Part shown: one piece after another, positions 18,279 to 27,415 of the stretch | Layout: every line of letters begins with the position of its first letter | Numbering within the stretch: position 1 is the stretch's first letter | NCBI RefSeq assembly: GCF_006538165.1 | Contig: NZ_BDLU01000054.1 | Span: forward strand, 1 to 64,000 | Direction of reading: 5' to 3' | DNA length: 64,000 nucleotides | Source: Komagataeibacter diospyri | Lineage (GTDB): Bacteria > Pseudomonadota > Alphaproteobacteria > Acetobacterales > Acetobacteraceae | Notes under the pieces: model-generated | Told to the model about the DNA's origin: nothing | Databases searched by the model: none | What the model saw: only the letters and a program-made list of their open reading frames with translations | Translations under genes and position numbers: made by a program

Positions 18279-18821
18279 ATGACAGGAGATCCCGATCACC
18301 CACGTGGTGGCATGGGCACAGGTCACGATGGGGCACGGTTTACGTTGCCGATGATTGTGGCGTGTCTCATGCTGGCGGCATCCGGTGGCATGCAGGTGGC
18401 GTGTGCTGCGGTGCGGCACGGTGCGCCCGTGGGGCGGCATGGTGGTCGTGGTGCCGCGCGGCGGCTGCCTGTCATGGCGCAGGTTCCCACGCACTGGCGC
18501 CAGCATGGGCTGGCCAGCTGGTACGGCTCCGGCAGGCAGCTGGGTCATGCCACCGCATCGGGTGAAATGTTTGATCCCGGCGCGCTGACGGCCGCCCACC
18601 GGCAACTGCCGTTTGGCACCCGGGTTCTGGTGCATTCGCGCCGGACGGGGCGTTCGGTCGTGGTCAGGGTGAATGACCGGGGTCCCTATCATGGTGCCCG
18701 TATCATTGACCTGTCGCTTGAAGCCGCGCGCCAGCTTGGCATGCTGGGCATGGGTATGACGCAGGTCGATCTGCGTCCCATGCCGGATGATGAGGAAGAA
18801 GTCGCAAGCGCGCCGCGCTGA
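18279..18821 (+). CDS. RlpA-like septal ring lytic transglycosylase family protein
   Basis: 180 codons. The DPBB domain starts at GLASWYG and includes SGEMFDPGALTAAHRQLPFG, with the Glu and His of the lytic pair, and VVVRVNDRGPY with the conserved Asp. These are the residues needed for glycan cleavage in Pseudomonas RlpA. A hydrophobic signal-type segment (about 24-42) precedes it; an internal Cys there gives no clear lipobox, so export type is unclear. No SPOR domain follows, so septal targeting by denuded glycan is unlikely. ATG at 18279 or 18312 could be the start. Confidence 0.8.
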   Translation: MTGDPDHPRGGMGTGHDGARFTLPMIVACLMLAASGGMQVACAAVRHGAPVGRHGGRGAARRLPVMAQVPTHWRQHGLASWYGSGRQLGHATASGEMFDPGALTAAHRQLPFGTRVLVHSRRTGRSVVVRVNDRGPYHGARIIDLSLEAARQLGMLGMGMTQVDLRPMPDDEEEVASAPR

Positions 18822-18831
18822 CCTGTCCGGC

Positions 18832-19773
18832 TTACAGGCTCTGGTGCTTGGTCCAGCCTTCCATGGTCTTTTCAGGTGCGCAGCGCAGTTTCATCTCGAT
18901 TTCAAGCCCGGCGTTCAGTTCGGCCCCCAGCAGCACGACATAGGCCGACACATAGAACCACATCATGATGGCGATGAACGCGCCCAGCGGCCCGTACGTG
19001 GCGCTGTAGCCCGCGATATGGCTGACATAATACGAAAATCCCGCCGATGAGAGCAGCCAGAGCAGTGTCGCCCCCACCGATCCGGGCAGGATGCAGCGCC
19101 AGTATGTATGGGGCCGGTTGGGACCAAAGCGGTACAGCAGCGAACACAGCGACAGCACGAACAGCAGCATCAGCAGCGGTCCCCCCATGCGCACCAGCAG
19201 TTCGACCGAACCGGGCGGCGGGGCAAGCGCCAGCCGCTGCGGCAGGTAATCAAGCAGGAACGGCAGCCCCACCATCAGCGCAAGCGTAAGGATCCCCCCA
19301 CAGATCGAACAGAACGTAAGTCCCATGCCCATGGCCTGAAAGCGCACGAAACTGCGTGTTTCCGGTGTATTGTAGGCAACGTTCATCGCCATGATAAGCG
19401 AACGCGTGGCAGCGGACGCCGACCATGTGGCGATGGTGGTCGATATGATCAGGTTTAACGTAAGCGACGAATGCGATTCGGCCACCAGCAGGTGGATACG
19501 GTCCCCGATCATGTCATAGGCGGAAGGCGGCAGCAGGTTGCGCAGCACCACCAGCTGCGGTTCCACTGTCTGGGGATCGAACAGCAGCCCGTAGAGGGAG
19601 ATGAGCGTACTCATGGCGGGGAACAGGGACAGGGTGGCATAGAATGCACATCCCGCCGCAGCCAGCGTGATCTGGTCGGATACGATGTTGCGGGCGACCT
19701 GTTGTGCCACCTTCTTGACCTGCTGCATGGAAAACTGCGGCAGGTGGGATGCTGGTGGCGGGATATCCGTCAT
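18832..19773 (-). CDS. YihY/BrkB-family inner-membrane protein
   Basis: 313 codons from MTDIPPPAS. Six membrane segments with the family features: AAAGCAFYATLSLFPAMSTL in the first, a TWSASAATRSLIMAMNVAY segment, and YGPLGAFIAIMMWFYVSAYVVLLGAELNA near the end. The family was once called ribonuclease BN in error; function is unsettled, and some members are linked to envelope integrity. A start 29 residues upstream (19860) would place the ATG in promoter-like sequence, so the internal ATG is preferred. It ends 10 bp from the convergent rlpA-like stop. Confidence 0.82.
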   Translation of the reverse strand: MTDIPPPASHLPQFSMQQVKKVAQQVARNIVSDQITLAAAGCAFYATLSLFPAMSTLISLYGLLFDPQTVEPQLVVLRNLLPPSAYDMIGDRIHLLVAESHSSLTLNLIISTTIATWSASAATRSLIMAMNVAYNTPETRSFVRFQAMGMGLTFCSICGGILTLALMVGLPFLLDYLPQRLALAPPPGSVELLVRMGGPLLMLLFVLSLCSLLYRFGPNRPHTYWRCILPGSVGATLLWLLSSAGFSYYVSHIAGYSATYGPLGAFIAIMMWFYVSAYVVLLGAELNAGLEIEMKLRCAPEKTMEGWTKHQSL

Positions 19774-19860
19774 ATCGATTTCAGTGGATGAGGTACCAAT
19801 CAAGGGGAACTTCGTGTCCTGTCTGCTGTCACGTGGACGGGCCGGGGCAATGCCGACCAT

Positions 19861-20153
19861 GTGTATATTGCGCCACGATCAGGTGACCTTAGATGAAAAA
19901 CTGTCGGAAGGGATGATTTTTCTATTGCGTCACGGGCGTATTGTCCTCATATGCGCTGCTTACGCAACAACGCACGTGCCACTGGCCCTCTGAGGTTACG
20001 CAACGACGTCAAGCGTTCTGGCAATCGGGCCGCCACAGGGTGGGGGTCCTTAATTGGTCGCTGGTCCGTTAGACCGTTTCGCAACATCTGTCCGTTTGTG
20101 CAATCCCAGAATTGTATCCATCCGGACGGCAGTACAGAAGGGATTTGGGTGCG
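19861..20153 (+). promoter_or_regulatory. Long structured leader of the group-III decarboxylase gene
   Basis: About 290 bp lie between the divergent YihY-side start region and the decarboxylase ATG. The segment 19925-19967 can form TTGCGT/ACGCAA enclosing GCGTAT/ATATGC around a 7-base loop. A frame from about 19951 (MRCLRNNARATGPLRLRNDV, Arg-rich) is open through the leader to 20157. Alphaproteobacterial ornithine decarboxylase genes often carry the Rfam speF leader at this position. Identity with speF is inferred from position only, not from a consensus match. Confidence 0.4.
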
Positions 20154-21284
20154 ATGACTCCCAAAATCGCTCGTTATCTGGCTGAGCAGTCGCCTGCTAC
20201 GCCTTGCCTTGTCGTTGACGTTGACCGGGTGGAAGAACGCTATCGCGCGCTGCGCGATGCGCTGCCGCTGGCCCGGATCTATTATGCCGTCAAGGCCAAT
20301 CCCGCCCGTGAAATCCTGACCCGCCTGGTGGGTCTGGGTTCGGCGTTCGACGCCGCGTCGTGGGAAGAAATCTCCATGTGCCTCGATGCGGGTGCGCGTC
20401 CGGCTGATGTCTCCTTTGGCAACACCGTCAAGAAGGCGTCCAACATCGCCCGCGCCTTTGCCGCGGGTGTGGACATGTTCGCCTTCGACTGCGCGGAAGA
20501 ACTGGAAAAGCTGGCCCGCCATGCGCCGGGTTCGCGCGTCTACTGCCGCCTTATCGTGGAAAACGAAGGCGCCGACTGGCCGCTGTCGCGCAAGTTCGGC
20601 ACGACGCTGGACAATGCGCGTGACCTCATGCTGCGTGCCCGTGACCTGGGGCTGGACCCGTATGGACTGTCCTTCCATGTGGGCAGCCAGCAGACGGCGA
20701 CCGGCGCGTATGAAGCCGCCATCGCGCGCGTGGGCATGCTGTTTACCGACCTGAAAGCGGCCGGGCTTGACCTGCGCATGGTCAATCTGGGTGGCGGGTT
20801 CCCCATCCGGTACCGTGACGACGTGCCGGGAATCGACAGCTTCGCGCTGGCGATCAGCCACGCCATGACCGAACATTTCGGCAATGACCTGCCGGAAATG
20901 ATTGTCGAGCCGGGTCGTTTCATTGTTGGTGACGCGGGCGTGGTGTCGTCCGAAGTGGTACTGGTCAGCCGCCGTGGCATCGATGATGGCGTGCGCTGGG
21001 TCTATCTGGACATCGGGCGCTTCGGTGGCCTGGCGGAGACCGAAGGCGAAGCCATCCGCTACGGTATCCGTACCCCGCATGACGGAACGGCCACCGGCCC
21101 CGTCGCCATTGCGGGTCCGACCTGCGATGGCGCGGACATCATGTATGAAAAGACCCCCTACGCCCTGCCGCTGGGGCTGGCGTCGGGGGACCGGATCGAA
21201 CTGCTGTCCACGGGGGCGTATGTCTCGACCTACTGTTCGACCGGGTTCAATGGCCTGAAGCCGATTCAGGAACATTATATCTGA
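20154..21284 (+). CDS. Ornithine (or lysine/ornithine) decarboxylase, PLP fold III
   Basis: Makes putrescine from ornithine, and possibly cadaverine from lysine. 376 codons from MTPKIARYL, with site AGAAGGGA upstream. The alanine-racemase-fold decarboxylase motifs are present: IYYAVKANP with the PLP lysine, SFHVGSQQ, GGGFPIRYRDDVPGI, EPGRF, and AGPTCDGADIMYE with the catalytic Cys. It is the eukaryotic-ODC/alphaproteobacterial type. Ornithine is also the OlsB substrate (59646-60491), so the two enzymes draw on one pool. Substrate preference for lysine cannot be read from sequence here. Confidence 0.9.
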   Translation: MTPKIARYLAEQSPATPCLVVDVDRVEERYRALRDALPLARIYYAVKANPAREILTRLVGLGSAFDAASWEEISMCLDAGARPADVSFGNTVKKASNIARAFAAGVDMFAFDCAEELEKLARHAPGSRVYCRLIVENEGADWPLSRKFGTTLDNARDLMLRARDLGLDPYGLSFHVGSQQTATGAYEAAIARVGMLFTDLKAAGLDLRMVNLGGGFPIRYRDDVPGIDSFALAISHAMTEHFGNDLPEMIVEPGRFIVGDAGVVSSEVVLVSRRGIDDGVRWVYLDIGRFGGLAETEGEAIRYGIRTPHDGTATGPVAIAGPTCDGADIMYEKTPYALPLGLASGDRIELLSTGAYVSTYCSTGFNGLKPIQEHYI

Positions 21285-21317
21285 TACGCCATGGCCCTGT
21301 GGGGTCAGCCAAAATGC

Positions 21318-21347
21318 AGGGCGGCGGGACGAAGGTCTTGCCGCCCT
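21318..21347 (+). terminator. Hairpin after the decarboxylase gene
   Basis: Eight-bp perfect arms AGGGCGGC / GCCGCCCT around a 14-base loop, 33 bp past the stop. There is no T run, so it may be a processing or partial terminator structure before the CopC-like gene. Confidence 0.5.
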
Positions 21348-21403
21348 TCGCATATCGGGGGAATACACACGCAAGGTTCAACCATGCCGGAGGTGTCGTT
21401 CCC

Positions 21404-21796
21404 GTGTCCTTTTTTTCAATGCTGCGCATGACTGGCCTGTCAGCCGTCCTGTCCGGCATGGTTATGGCGCAGGCCTGCGCCGCCCCGGTGCTGGTACATT
21501 CGGAACCCATGCCGGGACAGCATGTTGCTGTGGGCAACGTAGCCGTAAAGCTGTCGTTCGACACTGTGATCGACCCATTCCGTGCCCGCCTGCTGCTGCT
21601 TGGTCCCAGTGGGGTGCCGCAACTGCTGCCTGCATCCCCTATTGATGATGAACAGCAGTCCATTGCCACCAGCGTGACGCTGACACCGGGTCACTATGTC
21701 CTGCACTGGCGCATGCGGGCACGGACGGGCGACCCGGTGCAGGGGACGCTACCGTTTGACGTTGGCGCTCCCTCGGCACCCGTTGCAACCAGATAG
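21404..21796 (+). CDS. CopC-domain periplasmic protein
   Basis: 130 codons from a GTG with GGAGG 10 bases upstream; a longer frame upstream lacks such a site. A signal peptide (MLRMTGLSAVLSGMVMAQACAA) is followed by VLVHSEPMPGQHVAVGNVAVKLSFDTVIDP, the Ig-like CopC/YobA fold with the N-terminal His. LTPGHYVLHWRMRARTGDPVQGTLPFDV is the typical C-terminal half. CopC binds copper in the periplasm. Only part of the usual metal ligands can be seen, so metal binding is likely but unproved. CopD is not adjacent. Confidence 0.75.
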   Translation: MSFFSMLRMTGLSAVLSGMVMAQACAAPVLVHSEPMPGQHVAVGNVAVKLSFDTVIDPFRARLLLLGPSGVPQLLPASPIDDEQQSIATSVTLTPGHYVLHWRMRARTGDPVQGTLPFDVGAPSAPVATR

Positions 21797-21813
21797 GCTG
21801 CCGGGTCCGAAAG

Positions 21814-21889
21814 ATTGATAAATAAGAATAAAAGTTTTCGGGCGCTGCCTTTCTGAAAAACAGCTTCACCAAAAAATTTCCCTTTTATT
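21814..21889 (+). repeat. Dispersed palindromic element, copy E (short)
   Basis: It opens attgataaataagaataaaag as in copy B, then tttcgggcgctgcc, and ends cagcttcaccaaaaaa. The first hairpin and part of the second are reduced. It lies in the convergent gap between the CopC-like gene and ccmB. Confidence 0.7.
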
Positions 21890-22565
21890 CTACAGCGGCC
21901 CGCAGTCCGGCTCCCGCTGCCAGCGGGCACAGGGGAATCGCCGCGGCCAGAAAGGCGCCCAGCAGTTCAAGGTCCGGTCCCCATGACAGGCCGGTCTGGG
22001 CCGCATCCAGCGCTGCCGCGCCAAAAATCAGCGCGGGCGTGGTCAGTGGCAGCACCAGCAGCGGCAGCAGCACGCCGCCCCGTCGCGCGCCCAGCACCAC
22101 CGACGCCGCCATGCCCCCGATCAGTGACAGGATCAGCGTGCCAAGGAACAGCCCGGTCAGCAGCACGACCATGCTGCCCGTGGGCATGCCCAGCATGATG
22201 GCCAGCGGCCCCGCAGCCAGTAGCAGCGGCAGGCCGGTCGTCAGCCAGTGGGCCATCATTTTTGCCAGCGCGATAAGGGAGGCGGGCAGTCCGGTCATCA
22301 GGAGCTGGTCCAGTGATCCGTCCTCCAGCTCCGCACCGAACAGACGGTCCAGCGGCAGGAGGGCAGCGAGAAGCGCACACACCCAGACAATGCCTGGCGC
22401 CATACGCCGCAGCAGTTCGGGCGAGGGGCCAAGGGCCAGCGGAAACAGCGCGCCCGCAAGGATGAAGAACAGCACGGCGCCCAGCGTATCCGCCCCATGG
22501 CGCAGGGCAAGCCGCAGATCACGTTCCAGAATGGCCATGATGAGGGAGGGAATCTGGAATTTCAC
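21885..22565 (-). CDS. ccmB: Heme exporter protein B (cytochrome c maturation)
   Basis: 226 codons with six membrane segments. It is the membrane subunit of the CcmAB ATPase of System I cytochrome c maturation, which releases holo-CcmE from CcmCD. The N-terminus LERDLRLALRHGADTLGAVLFFILAG and ELEDGSLDQLLMTGLP match the family. Its ATG overlaps the ccmA stop by 4 bp. Other ccm genes (C-H) do not follow in this window. Confidence 0.93.
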   Translation of the reverse strand: MKFQIPSLIMAILERDLRLALRHGADTLGAVLFFILAGALFPLALGPSPELLRRMAPGIVWVCALLAALLPLDRLFGAELEDGSLDQLLMTGLPASLIALAKMMAHWLTTGLPLLLAAGPLAIMLGMPTGSMVVLLTGLFLGTLILSLIGGMAASVVLGARRGGVLLPLLVLPLTTPALIFGAAALDAAQTGLSWGPDLELLGAFLAAAIPLCPLAAGAGLRAAVE

Positions 22566-23206
22566 AGCAGGTCGTCCTCGGGGAAATCCTCCATCGGTTG
22601 CGGGATGTCGGATTCGTTCAGGCCCGGCAGCGCCAGCGTGCGGGCATTGGGAAGGGGCAGGGGAACATGGGTGGTTGCAATCACAATTCCGCCAGCCTGC
22701 CGGTGGGCCGCAAACAGCGTGCCCAGCAGGCCCATCGTGTTGATGTCCAGTCCCAGGCTGGGTTCATCCAGCAGCCATAGCGGGGCCTGCGCCAGCAGGA
22801 CACGCGCCAGCGCCGCACGCCGTTTCTGCCCCGCTGACAGCATACGCGCGGGCAGGTCGGCCAGCCCGGAAATATTAAGCGATTTCATACACAAATCAGG
22901 ATTCCCGCCACTGGCGCGCGCTGCCAGCGTCAGGTTTTCACGCAGTGTCAGTCCCAGCTTCAGCGCATCCTGATGGCCCAGATAGGCCACCCGTCCGGCA
23001 TGCTGGCTGCGATCGGCCAGCGCATCGACCCCGGACCACAGAACATGGCCGCCTTCCGGTTTGCGCAAACCCGCAAGCACGCGCAGCAAAGTGGACTTGC
23101 CAGCACCGTTCGGCCCGGTCAGGAGCAGGGCGTCGCCCGCATCCAGCGTAAAGCCGACACGGTCCAGAACCAGCCGTTCACCGCGGAAAACCGATATATT
23201 TTCCAC
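22562..23206 (-). CDS. ccmA: Heme exporter ATP-binding protein (cytochrome c maturation)
   Basis: ATPase of the CcmAB complex. It shows Walker A GPNGAGKST, the signature LSAGQKRRAALARVLL, and Walker B PLWLLDEPSLGLD. 214 codons from a GTG at VENISVFRG. Upstream in-frame sequence reads IPAFTPPGRPLLE and has a strong GGAGGA about 9 bases before an ATT, so translation might begin earlier at a rare codon. The gene is divergent from acnA. Overlaps ccmB by 4 bp (ATGA). Confidence 0.9.
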   Translation of the reverse strand: MENISVFRGERLVLDRVGFTLDAGDALLLTGPNGAGKSTLLRVLAGLRKPEGGHVLWSGVDALADRSQHAGRVAYLGHQDALKLGLTLRENLTLAARASGGNPDLCMKSLNISGLADLPARMLSAGQKRRAALARVLLAQAPLWLLDEPSLGLDINTMGLLGTLFAAHRQAGGIVIATTHVPLPLPNARTLALPGLNESDIPQPMEDFPEDDLL

Positions 23207-23406
23207 TTCCAGCAGGGGGCGGCCGGGGGGAGTAAAGGCAGGAATGACGGAAATCCTCCGATCGGTGGGTGATGGGGCGGGCGGGTGAAAAAAAACGCCC
23301 GCTCCCGCTTTCTTGTTACCGGGTCCAGCTTGTGTCGCAACCGCGTCCGGGTATGTTCTACCCCCGTTGGGAGATCAAGCAGGTTGTCCCCGACAAGGCC
23401 GCAAAT

Positions 23407-23430
23407 CGCGCCCCATGGAAATGGGGCGCG
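23407..23430 (+). promoter_or_regulatory. Perfect 10-bp hairpin in the acnA leader
   Basis: Arms CGCGCCCCAT / ATGGGGCGCG close a GGAA tetraloop, about 55 bases before the acnA ATG and upstream of its GGAGG site. There is no T run. It could stabilise the mRNA or bind a regulator. Confidence 0.5.
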
Positions 23431-23485
23431 GGAAAACGGTCATACGGGACGATCCGTTGCTGATGCCTCGGAGGAAACAAAGCCA

Positions 23486-26179
23486 ATGAAGACGGTTGGG
23501 CACGACTCAATGAAAACGGGCCGCACACTGAATGTGGACGGCAAGACCTATCATTATTTCTCAATCCCGGAAGCTGAAAAGACAATCGGCTCCGTCAGCC
23601 GCCTGCCGGTCAGCCTGAAAGTGCTGCTGGAAAACGTGCTGCGGTTCGAGGACGGGCATTCCTATTCGGTTGAGGATGCCAAGGCCATTGCGGAATGGCT
23701 GAAGGAAGGGCGCAGCACGAAGGAAGTTCCCTTCAAGCCCGCGCGTATCCTGATGCAGGATTTCACCGGCGTTCCCGCCGTGGTCGATCTGGCCGCGATG
23801 CGCGATGGTATCCTGAAGCTGAAGGGCGACCCGCAGAAGGTGAACCCGCTGGTTCCCGTCAACCTGGTGATCGATCACTCGGTCATGGTGGACGTGGCGG
23901 GCTCGCCCGAAGCGCTGCAGGACAACGTGACCATCGAGTTCGAGCGCAACGGCGAACGCTATGCCTTCCTGCGCTGGGGTCAGGAAGCGTTTGAGAACTT
24001 CTCCGTCGTGCCGCCGGGCACCGGGATCTGCCACCAGGTGAACCTGGAATACATCGCGCAGGCGGTGTGGACGGCGAATGTGGATGGCAAGGACTATGCC
24101 TATCCCGATACCCTGTTCGGTACCGACAGTCACACCACCATGGTCAACGGCATGGGCGTGCTGGGCTGGGGCGTTGGCGGGATCGAGGCGGAAGCCGCGA
24201 TGCTGGGCCAGCCGATCGCTATGCTCATCCCCGACGTGATCGGCTTCAAGCTGGTCGGGAAGCTGCCCGAGGGTGCCACCGCCACTGACCTGGTGCTGAC
24301 AGTCACCCAGATGCTGCGCAAGAAGGGCGTTGTCGGCAAGTTTGTCGAATTCTTTGGTCCCGCCCTTGACCACCTGCCGGTTGCCGACCGTGCGACCATT
24401 GCCAATATGGCACCGGAATATGGCGCGACCTGCGGCTTCTTCCCTGTTGACGACCTGACGCTGGATTACCTGCGCCAGACTGGCCGTGAAGAACACCGCA
24501 TCAAGCTGACGGCGGAATACCTGAAGGCACAGGGCATGTTCCGTCATGCCGAATCGGCGCACCCCGTGTTCACCGATACGCTGGAACTCAACCTTGAGAC
24601 CATCGTGCCGTCCATCGCCGGCCCCAAGCGCCCGCAGGACCGCGTGGTGCTGAAGGGTGCGGACAAGGCGTTCGAGAAAGAACTGACCGGCAGCCTGGGC
24701 GTGCCCGAAGCCGACAAGAACAAGAAGGCCAAGGTGGCCGGCACCAATTACGAGATCGGCCACGGCGACGTGGTGATCGCGGCCATCACCTCGTGCACCA
24801 ATACCTCCAACCCCGCCGTGCTGATCGCGGCAGGTCTGGTGGCGAAAAAGGCACGTGCGCTGGGCCTGAAGCCCAAGCCGTGGGTCAAGACCTCGCTCGC
24901 ACCGGGATCGCAGGTTGTCACCGACTACCTCAACCGCGCGGGCCTGCAGGCTGAACTGGACGCGATGGGCTTCAACACCGTGGGCTATGGCTGCACGACC
25001 TGTATCGGTAACTCCGGCCCGCTGGAAGATCACATCGTCGATGCGATCGAAGGCAACAAGCTGGTTGCGGTGTCCGTGCTGTCGGGCAACCGTAACTTCG
25101 AAGGCCGCATTTCGCCGAACGTGCGCGCCAACTACCTCGCCAGCCCGCCGCTGGTCGTGGCGTATTCCCTGCTGGGCACCATGCGTGAGGACATCACCAC
25201 CACGCCGCTGGGCACCTCCAAGGATGGCAAGCCGGTGTACCTGAAGGACATCTGGCCGACCAACCACGAAATCGCCGCCCTGATGGGGTCCGCGATTACG
25301 CGTGAGGAGTTCATCAACCGCTACAAGCACGTCAGTCAGGGCACGAAGGAATGGCAGGCGCTGAAAGTCGCCACCGGTTCCGAGACGTACAAGTGGGATG
25401 CCTCTTCCACCTACGTGCAGGATCCGCCGTACTTCCAGGACATCACGCCCGAGCCCAAGCCGCGTGGCGACATCATCGGCGCGCGTCTGCTGGCCCTGCT
25501 GGGTGACAATATCACGACCGACCACATCTCGCCTGCCGGCGCGATCAAGGAAAGCTCGCCGGCTGGAAAATACCTTGAGGAGCATGGCGTCGCGAAAAAG
25601 GACTTCAACTCCTACGGTTCGCGTCGTGGCAATGACCGCGTGATGGTGCGTGGCACGTTTGCCAACATCCGCATCAAGAACGAGATGCTGCCCGGCACCG
25701 AAGGGGGCGTGTCCAGGCACTTCCCGGACGGCAAGGAAGGCTCCATCTACGATGTGGCGATGGAATACAAGAAGGAGGGCGTGCCCCTGGTCGTGATCGG
25801 CGGCAAGGAATATGGCATGGGCTCCTCGCGCGACTGGGCGGCCAAGGGCACCCTGCTGCTGGGCGTGCGTGCGGTTGTTGCTGAAAGCTTCGAGCGTATC
25901 CACCGTTCCAACCTGGTGGGCATGGGCGTGCTGCCGCTGCTGTTCGAGGAAGGCACGACGCGCAAGACGCTGGGCCTGAAGGGTGACGAGACCTTTGAAA
26001 TCCGTGGTCTGGACAAGATCACGCCGCGTATGACGATGACCATGACCATCACCCGCGCCGATGGCTCCAGGCAGGATGTGCCCCTGCTGTGCCGTGTCGA
26101 TACGCTGGATGAGGTGGAGTATTTCCGCAATGGCGGCATTCTCCAGACCGTGCTGCGTGGCATGACCAAGGCCGCGTAA
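23486..26179 (+). CDS. acnA: Aconitate hydratase A
   Basis: Citrate to isocitrate in the TCA cycle. 897 codons from MKTVGHDSM, with GGAGG 11 bases upstream; the longer frame upstream is not part of the family. The [4Fe-4S] cysteines are in SCTNTSNP and [12 protein letters not shown]. The active-site segment [22 protein letters not shown] and the C-terminal swivel domain ([15 protein letters not shown]) are intact, so this is a functional monomeric AcnA type. A tandem terminator follows. Confidence 0.97.
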   Translation: MKTVGHDSMKTGRTLNVDGKTYHYFSIPEAEKTIGSVSRLPVSLKVLLENVLRFEDGHSYSVEDAKAIAEWLKEGRSTKEVPFKPARILMQDFTGVPAVVDLAAMRDGILKLKGDPQKVNPLVPVNLVIDHSVMVDVAGSPEALQDNVTIEFERNGERYAFLRWGQEAFENFSVVPPGTGICHQVNLEYIAQAVWTANVDGKDYAYPDTLFGTDSHTTMVNGMGVLGWGVGGIEAEAAMLGQPIAMLIPDVIGFKLVGKLPEGATATDLVLTVTQMLRKKGVVGKFVEFFGPALDHLPVADRATIANMAPEYGATCGFFPVDDLTLDYLRQTGREEHRIKLTAEYLKAQGMFRHAESAHPVFTDTLELNLETIVPSIAGPKRPQDRVVLKGADKAFEKELTGSLGVPEADKNKKAKVAGTNYEIGHGDVVIAAITSCTNTSNPAVLIAAGLVAKKARALGLKPKPWVKTSLAPGSQVVTDYLNRAGLQAELDAMGFNTVGYGCTTCIGNSGPLEDHIVDAIEGNKLVAVSVLSGNRNFEGRISPNVRANYLASPPLVVAYSLLGTMREDITTTPLGTSKDGKPVYLKDIWPTNHEIAALMGSAITREEFINRYKHVSQGTKEWQALKVATGSETYKWDASSTYVQDPPYFQDITPEPKPRGDIIGARLLALLGDNITTDHISPAGAIKESSPAGKYLEEHGVAKKDFNSYGSRRGNDRVMVRGTFANIRIKNEMLPGTEGGVSRHFPDGKEGSIYDVAMEYKKEGVPLVVIGGKEYGMGSSRDWAAKGTLLLGVRAVVAESFERIHRSNLVGMGVLPLLFEEGTTRKTLGLKGDETFEIRGLDKITPRMTMTMTITRADGSRQDVPLLCRVDTLDEVEYFRNGGILQTVLRGMTKAA

Positions 26180-26191
26180 TCACACGATCTG

Positions 26192-26256
26192 TCCCGGCTT
26201 TGGCCGGGATGGAATGACAAGACGGCGGTCCGTATGATGCGGGCCGCCGTTTTTTT
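26192..26256 (+). terminator. acnA terminator (tandem hairpins)
   Basis: First hairpin TCCCGGC-TTTG-GCCGGGA (26192-26209). Second hairpin ACGGCGG ... CCGCCGT (26222-26250) runs into TTTTTTT, a standard intrinsic terminator. Confidence 0.88.
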
Positions 26257-26368
26257 ATGAACAGATCATATATGCATATTCAGCATAGGTTTGCGGTGTT
26301 ACCGTTGCATTTTACACATATCGGTGGTGTCTTTTCTCTGTGTTGTGCATAAATAAGATGCCGTTTAA

Positions 26369-26394
26369 AGCTATGACTATGTAATAACATAGCT
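26369..26394 (+). promoter_or_regulatory. Nested inverted repeat before the LysR-type gene
   Basis: Outer arms AGCTATG / CATAGCT and an inner CTATGT-AATA-ACATAG lie 17 bases before the regulator ATG. The surrounding 150 bp is AT-rich. It could be an autoregulatory operator. LysR sites usually read T-N11-A, which this nested pair can accommodate. Confidence 0.4.
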
Positions 26395-26410
26395 GAGGAC
26401 GCTGGGCTTC

Positions 26411-27307
26411 ATGGATCTGCTTTCTGCCTTGCATAGCTTCGTCCGTGTGGCCGCCACGGGTTCATTCTCGGCGGTATCAAGGGAAACGGGGGCCAGCCAG
26501 CCCACCATTTCCCGTCATATTGCGTTGCTTGAAGCCCATTATGGCGCGACCCTGTTCGCCCGTACCACCCGCAGCCTGATGATGACGGAAGACGGGCGCA
26601 GCCTGCTGCCGCATGCCTATGAAGTGCTGGAAATACTGGAAACGGCGGAAACGGCGCTTGGCCGCAGGCGGGCTTCGGTTTCGGGGCTGGTGCGGCTGGG
26701 GGTAACCACGGCGTTCGGCCTGTACCTGACCAGTCGGCTGAGCAGCCTGCTGGAGGAACATCCCGACCTGTCGGTTGAACTGGTCATGCGTGATGGATTC
26801 GGTGATCTGGTGGAAGAAGGCCTGGACCTTGCCATTCGCATCGGTTCCATTGCCGAAGGGTCGCTGATTGCCCGCAGGCTTGGCTCGGTCCATCGCTGCG
26901 TGGTGGCGTCAACTGACTACCTTGCCCGTCGTGGCACGCCCGAACATCCGCGTGACCTGCTCAATCATCCCTGCATTGCCTATAGCTACGGTGGCACCCG
27001 CCACGACTGGCAGTTTGCCCGCAAGGGGGAAGCTGAAACCACGGTGGCGGCCAGTGGTCCCTTCCGTGCCAACAGTAGCGAAGCCGTGCTGCAGGCAGTG
27101 CGTGCGGGGCTGGGGATTGGCATGCTGCCGACATTCCAGGTGGAAGAAGACATTGCGGCCGGGCGGCTGAAGCACCTGCTGCCGGAATGGACGATACCGG
27201 AACTGCCTTTCTATGCCGTCCATACGGGACCGCGCACCCTGCCGCTGCGTACCCGCACGGTGCTGGATTTCCTGATTGAGATTTCAGACGTCTTACGGCA
27301 GGGCTAG
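26411..27307 (+). CDS. LysR-type transcriptional regulator
   Basis: 298 codons with the N-terminal winged helix SALHSFVRVAATGSFSAVSRETGASQPTISRHIALLEAHYG and TTRSLMMTEDG as usual for the family. The effector domain begins near residue 90 (LVRLGVTTAFG). It has EEGLDLAIRIGSI and SEAVLQAVRAGLGIGMLPTFQVEEDI. LysR regulators often control a divergent neighbour, but the upstream neighbour here is acnA on the same strand and ends in a terminator, so no target is evident. Confidence 0.9.
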   Translation: MDLLSALHSFVRVAATGSFSAVSRETGASQPTISRHIALLEAHYGATLFARTTRSLMMTEDGRSLLPHAYEVLEILETAETALGRRRASVSGLVRLGVTTAFGLYLTSRLSSLLEEHPDLSVELVMRDGFGDLVEEGLDLAIRIGSIAEGSLIARRLGSVHRCVVASTDYLARRGTPEHPRDLLNHPCIAYSYGGTRHDWQFARKGEAETTVAASGPFRANSSEAVLQAVRAGLGIGMLPTFQVEEDIAAGRLKHLLPEWTIPELPFYAVHTGPRTLPLRTRTVLDFLIEISDVLRQG

Positions 27308-27361
27308 GTTTTTGCGCCCTTCATGCAGGTAAAACTGCTCCAGAAGCCTGCCCCGAAAAAG

Positions 27362-27410
27362 AAAGTTTTTGGTGAAGCTTTGTTGCGGCATCCAAAAACT
27401 TTTGTTTCTT
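27362..27410 (-). repeat. Dispersed palindromic element, copy F (short, inverted)
   Basis: aaagtttttggtgaagctttgttgcggcatccaaaaacttttg: the reverse complement is both outer ends of the element with the middle deleted. It lies in the convergent gap between the LysR gene and the 27416-28357 gene. Confidence 0.7.
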
Positions 27411-27415
27411 GTAAC

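Noticed and set aside
19947-21374. 475-codon minus-strand frame opposite the decarboxylase
   Set aside because: Shadow frame without motifs; the plus-strand enzyme carries all catalytic residues.
23561-25903. 780-codon minus-strand frame opposite acnA
   Set aside because: Biased shadow frame of high-GC aconitase codons; no domain or ribosome site.
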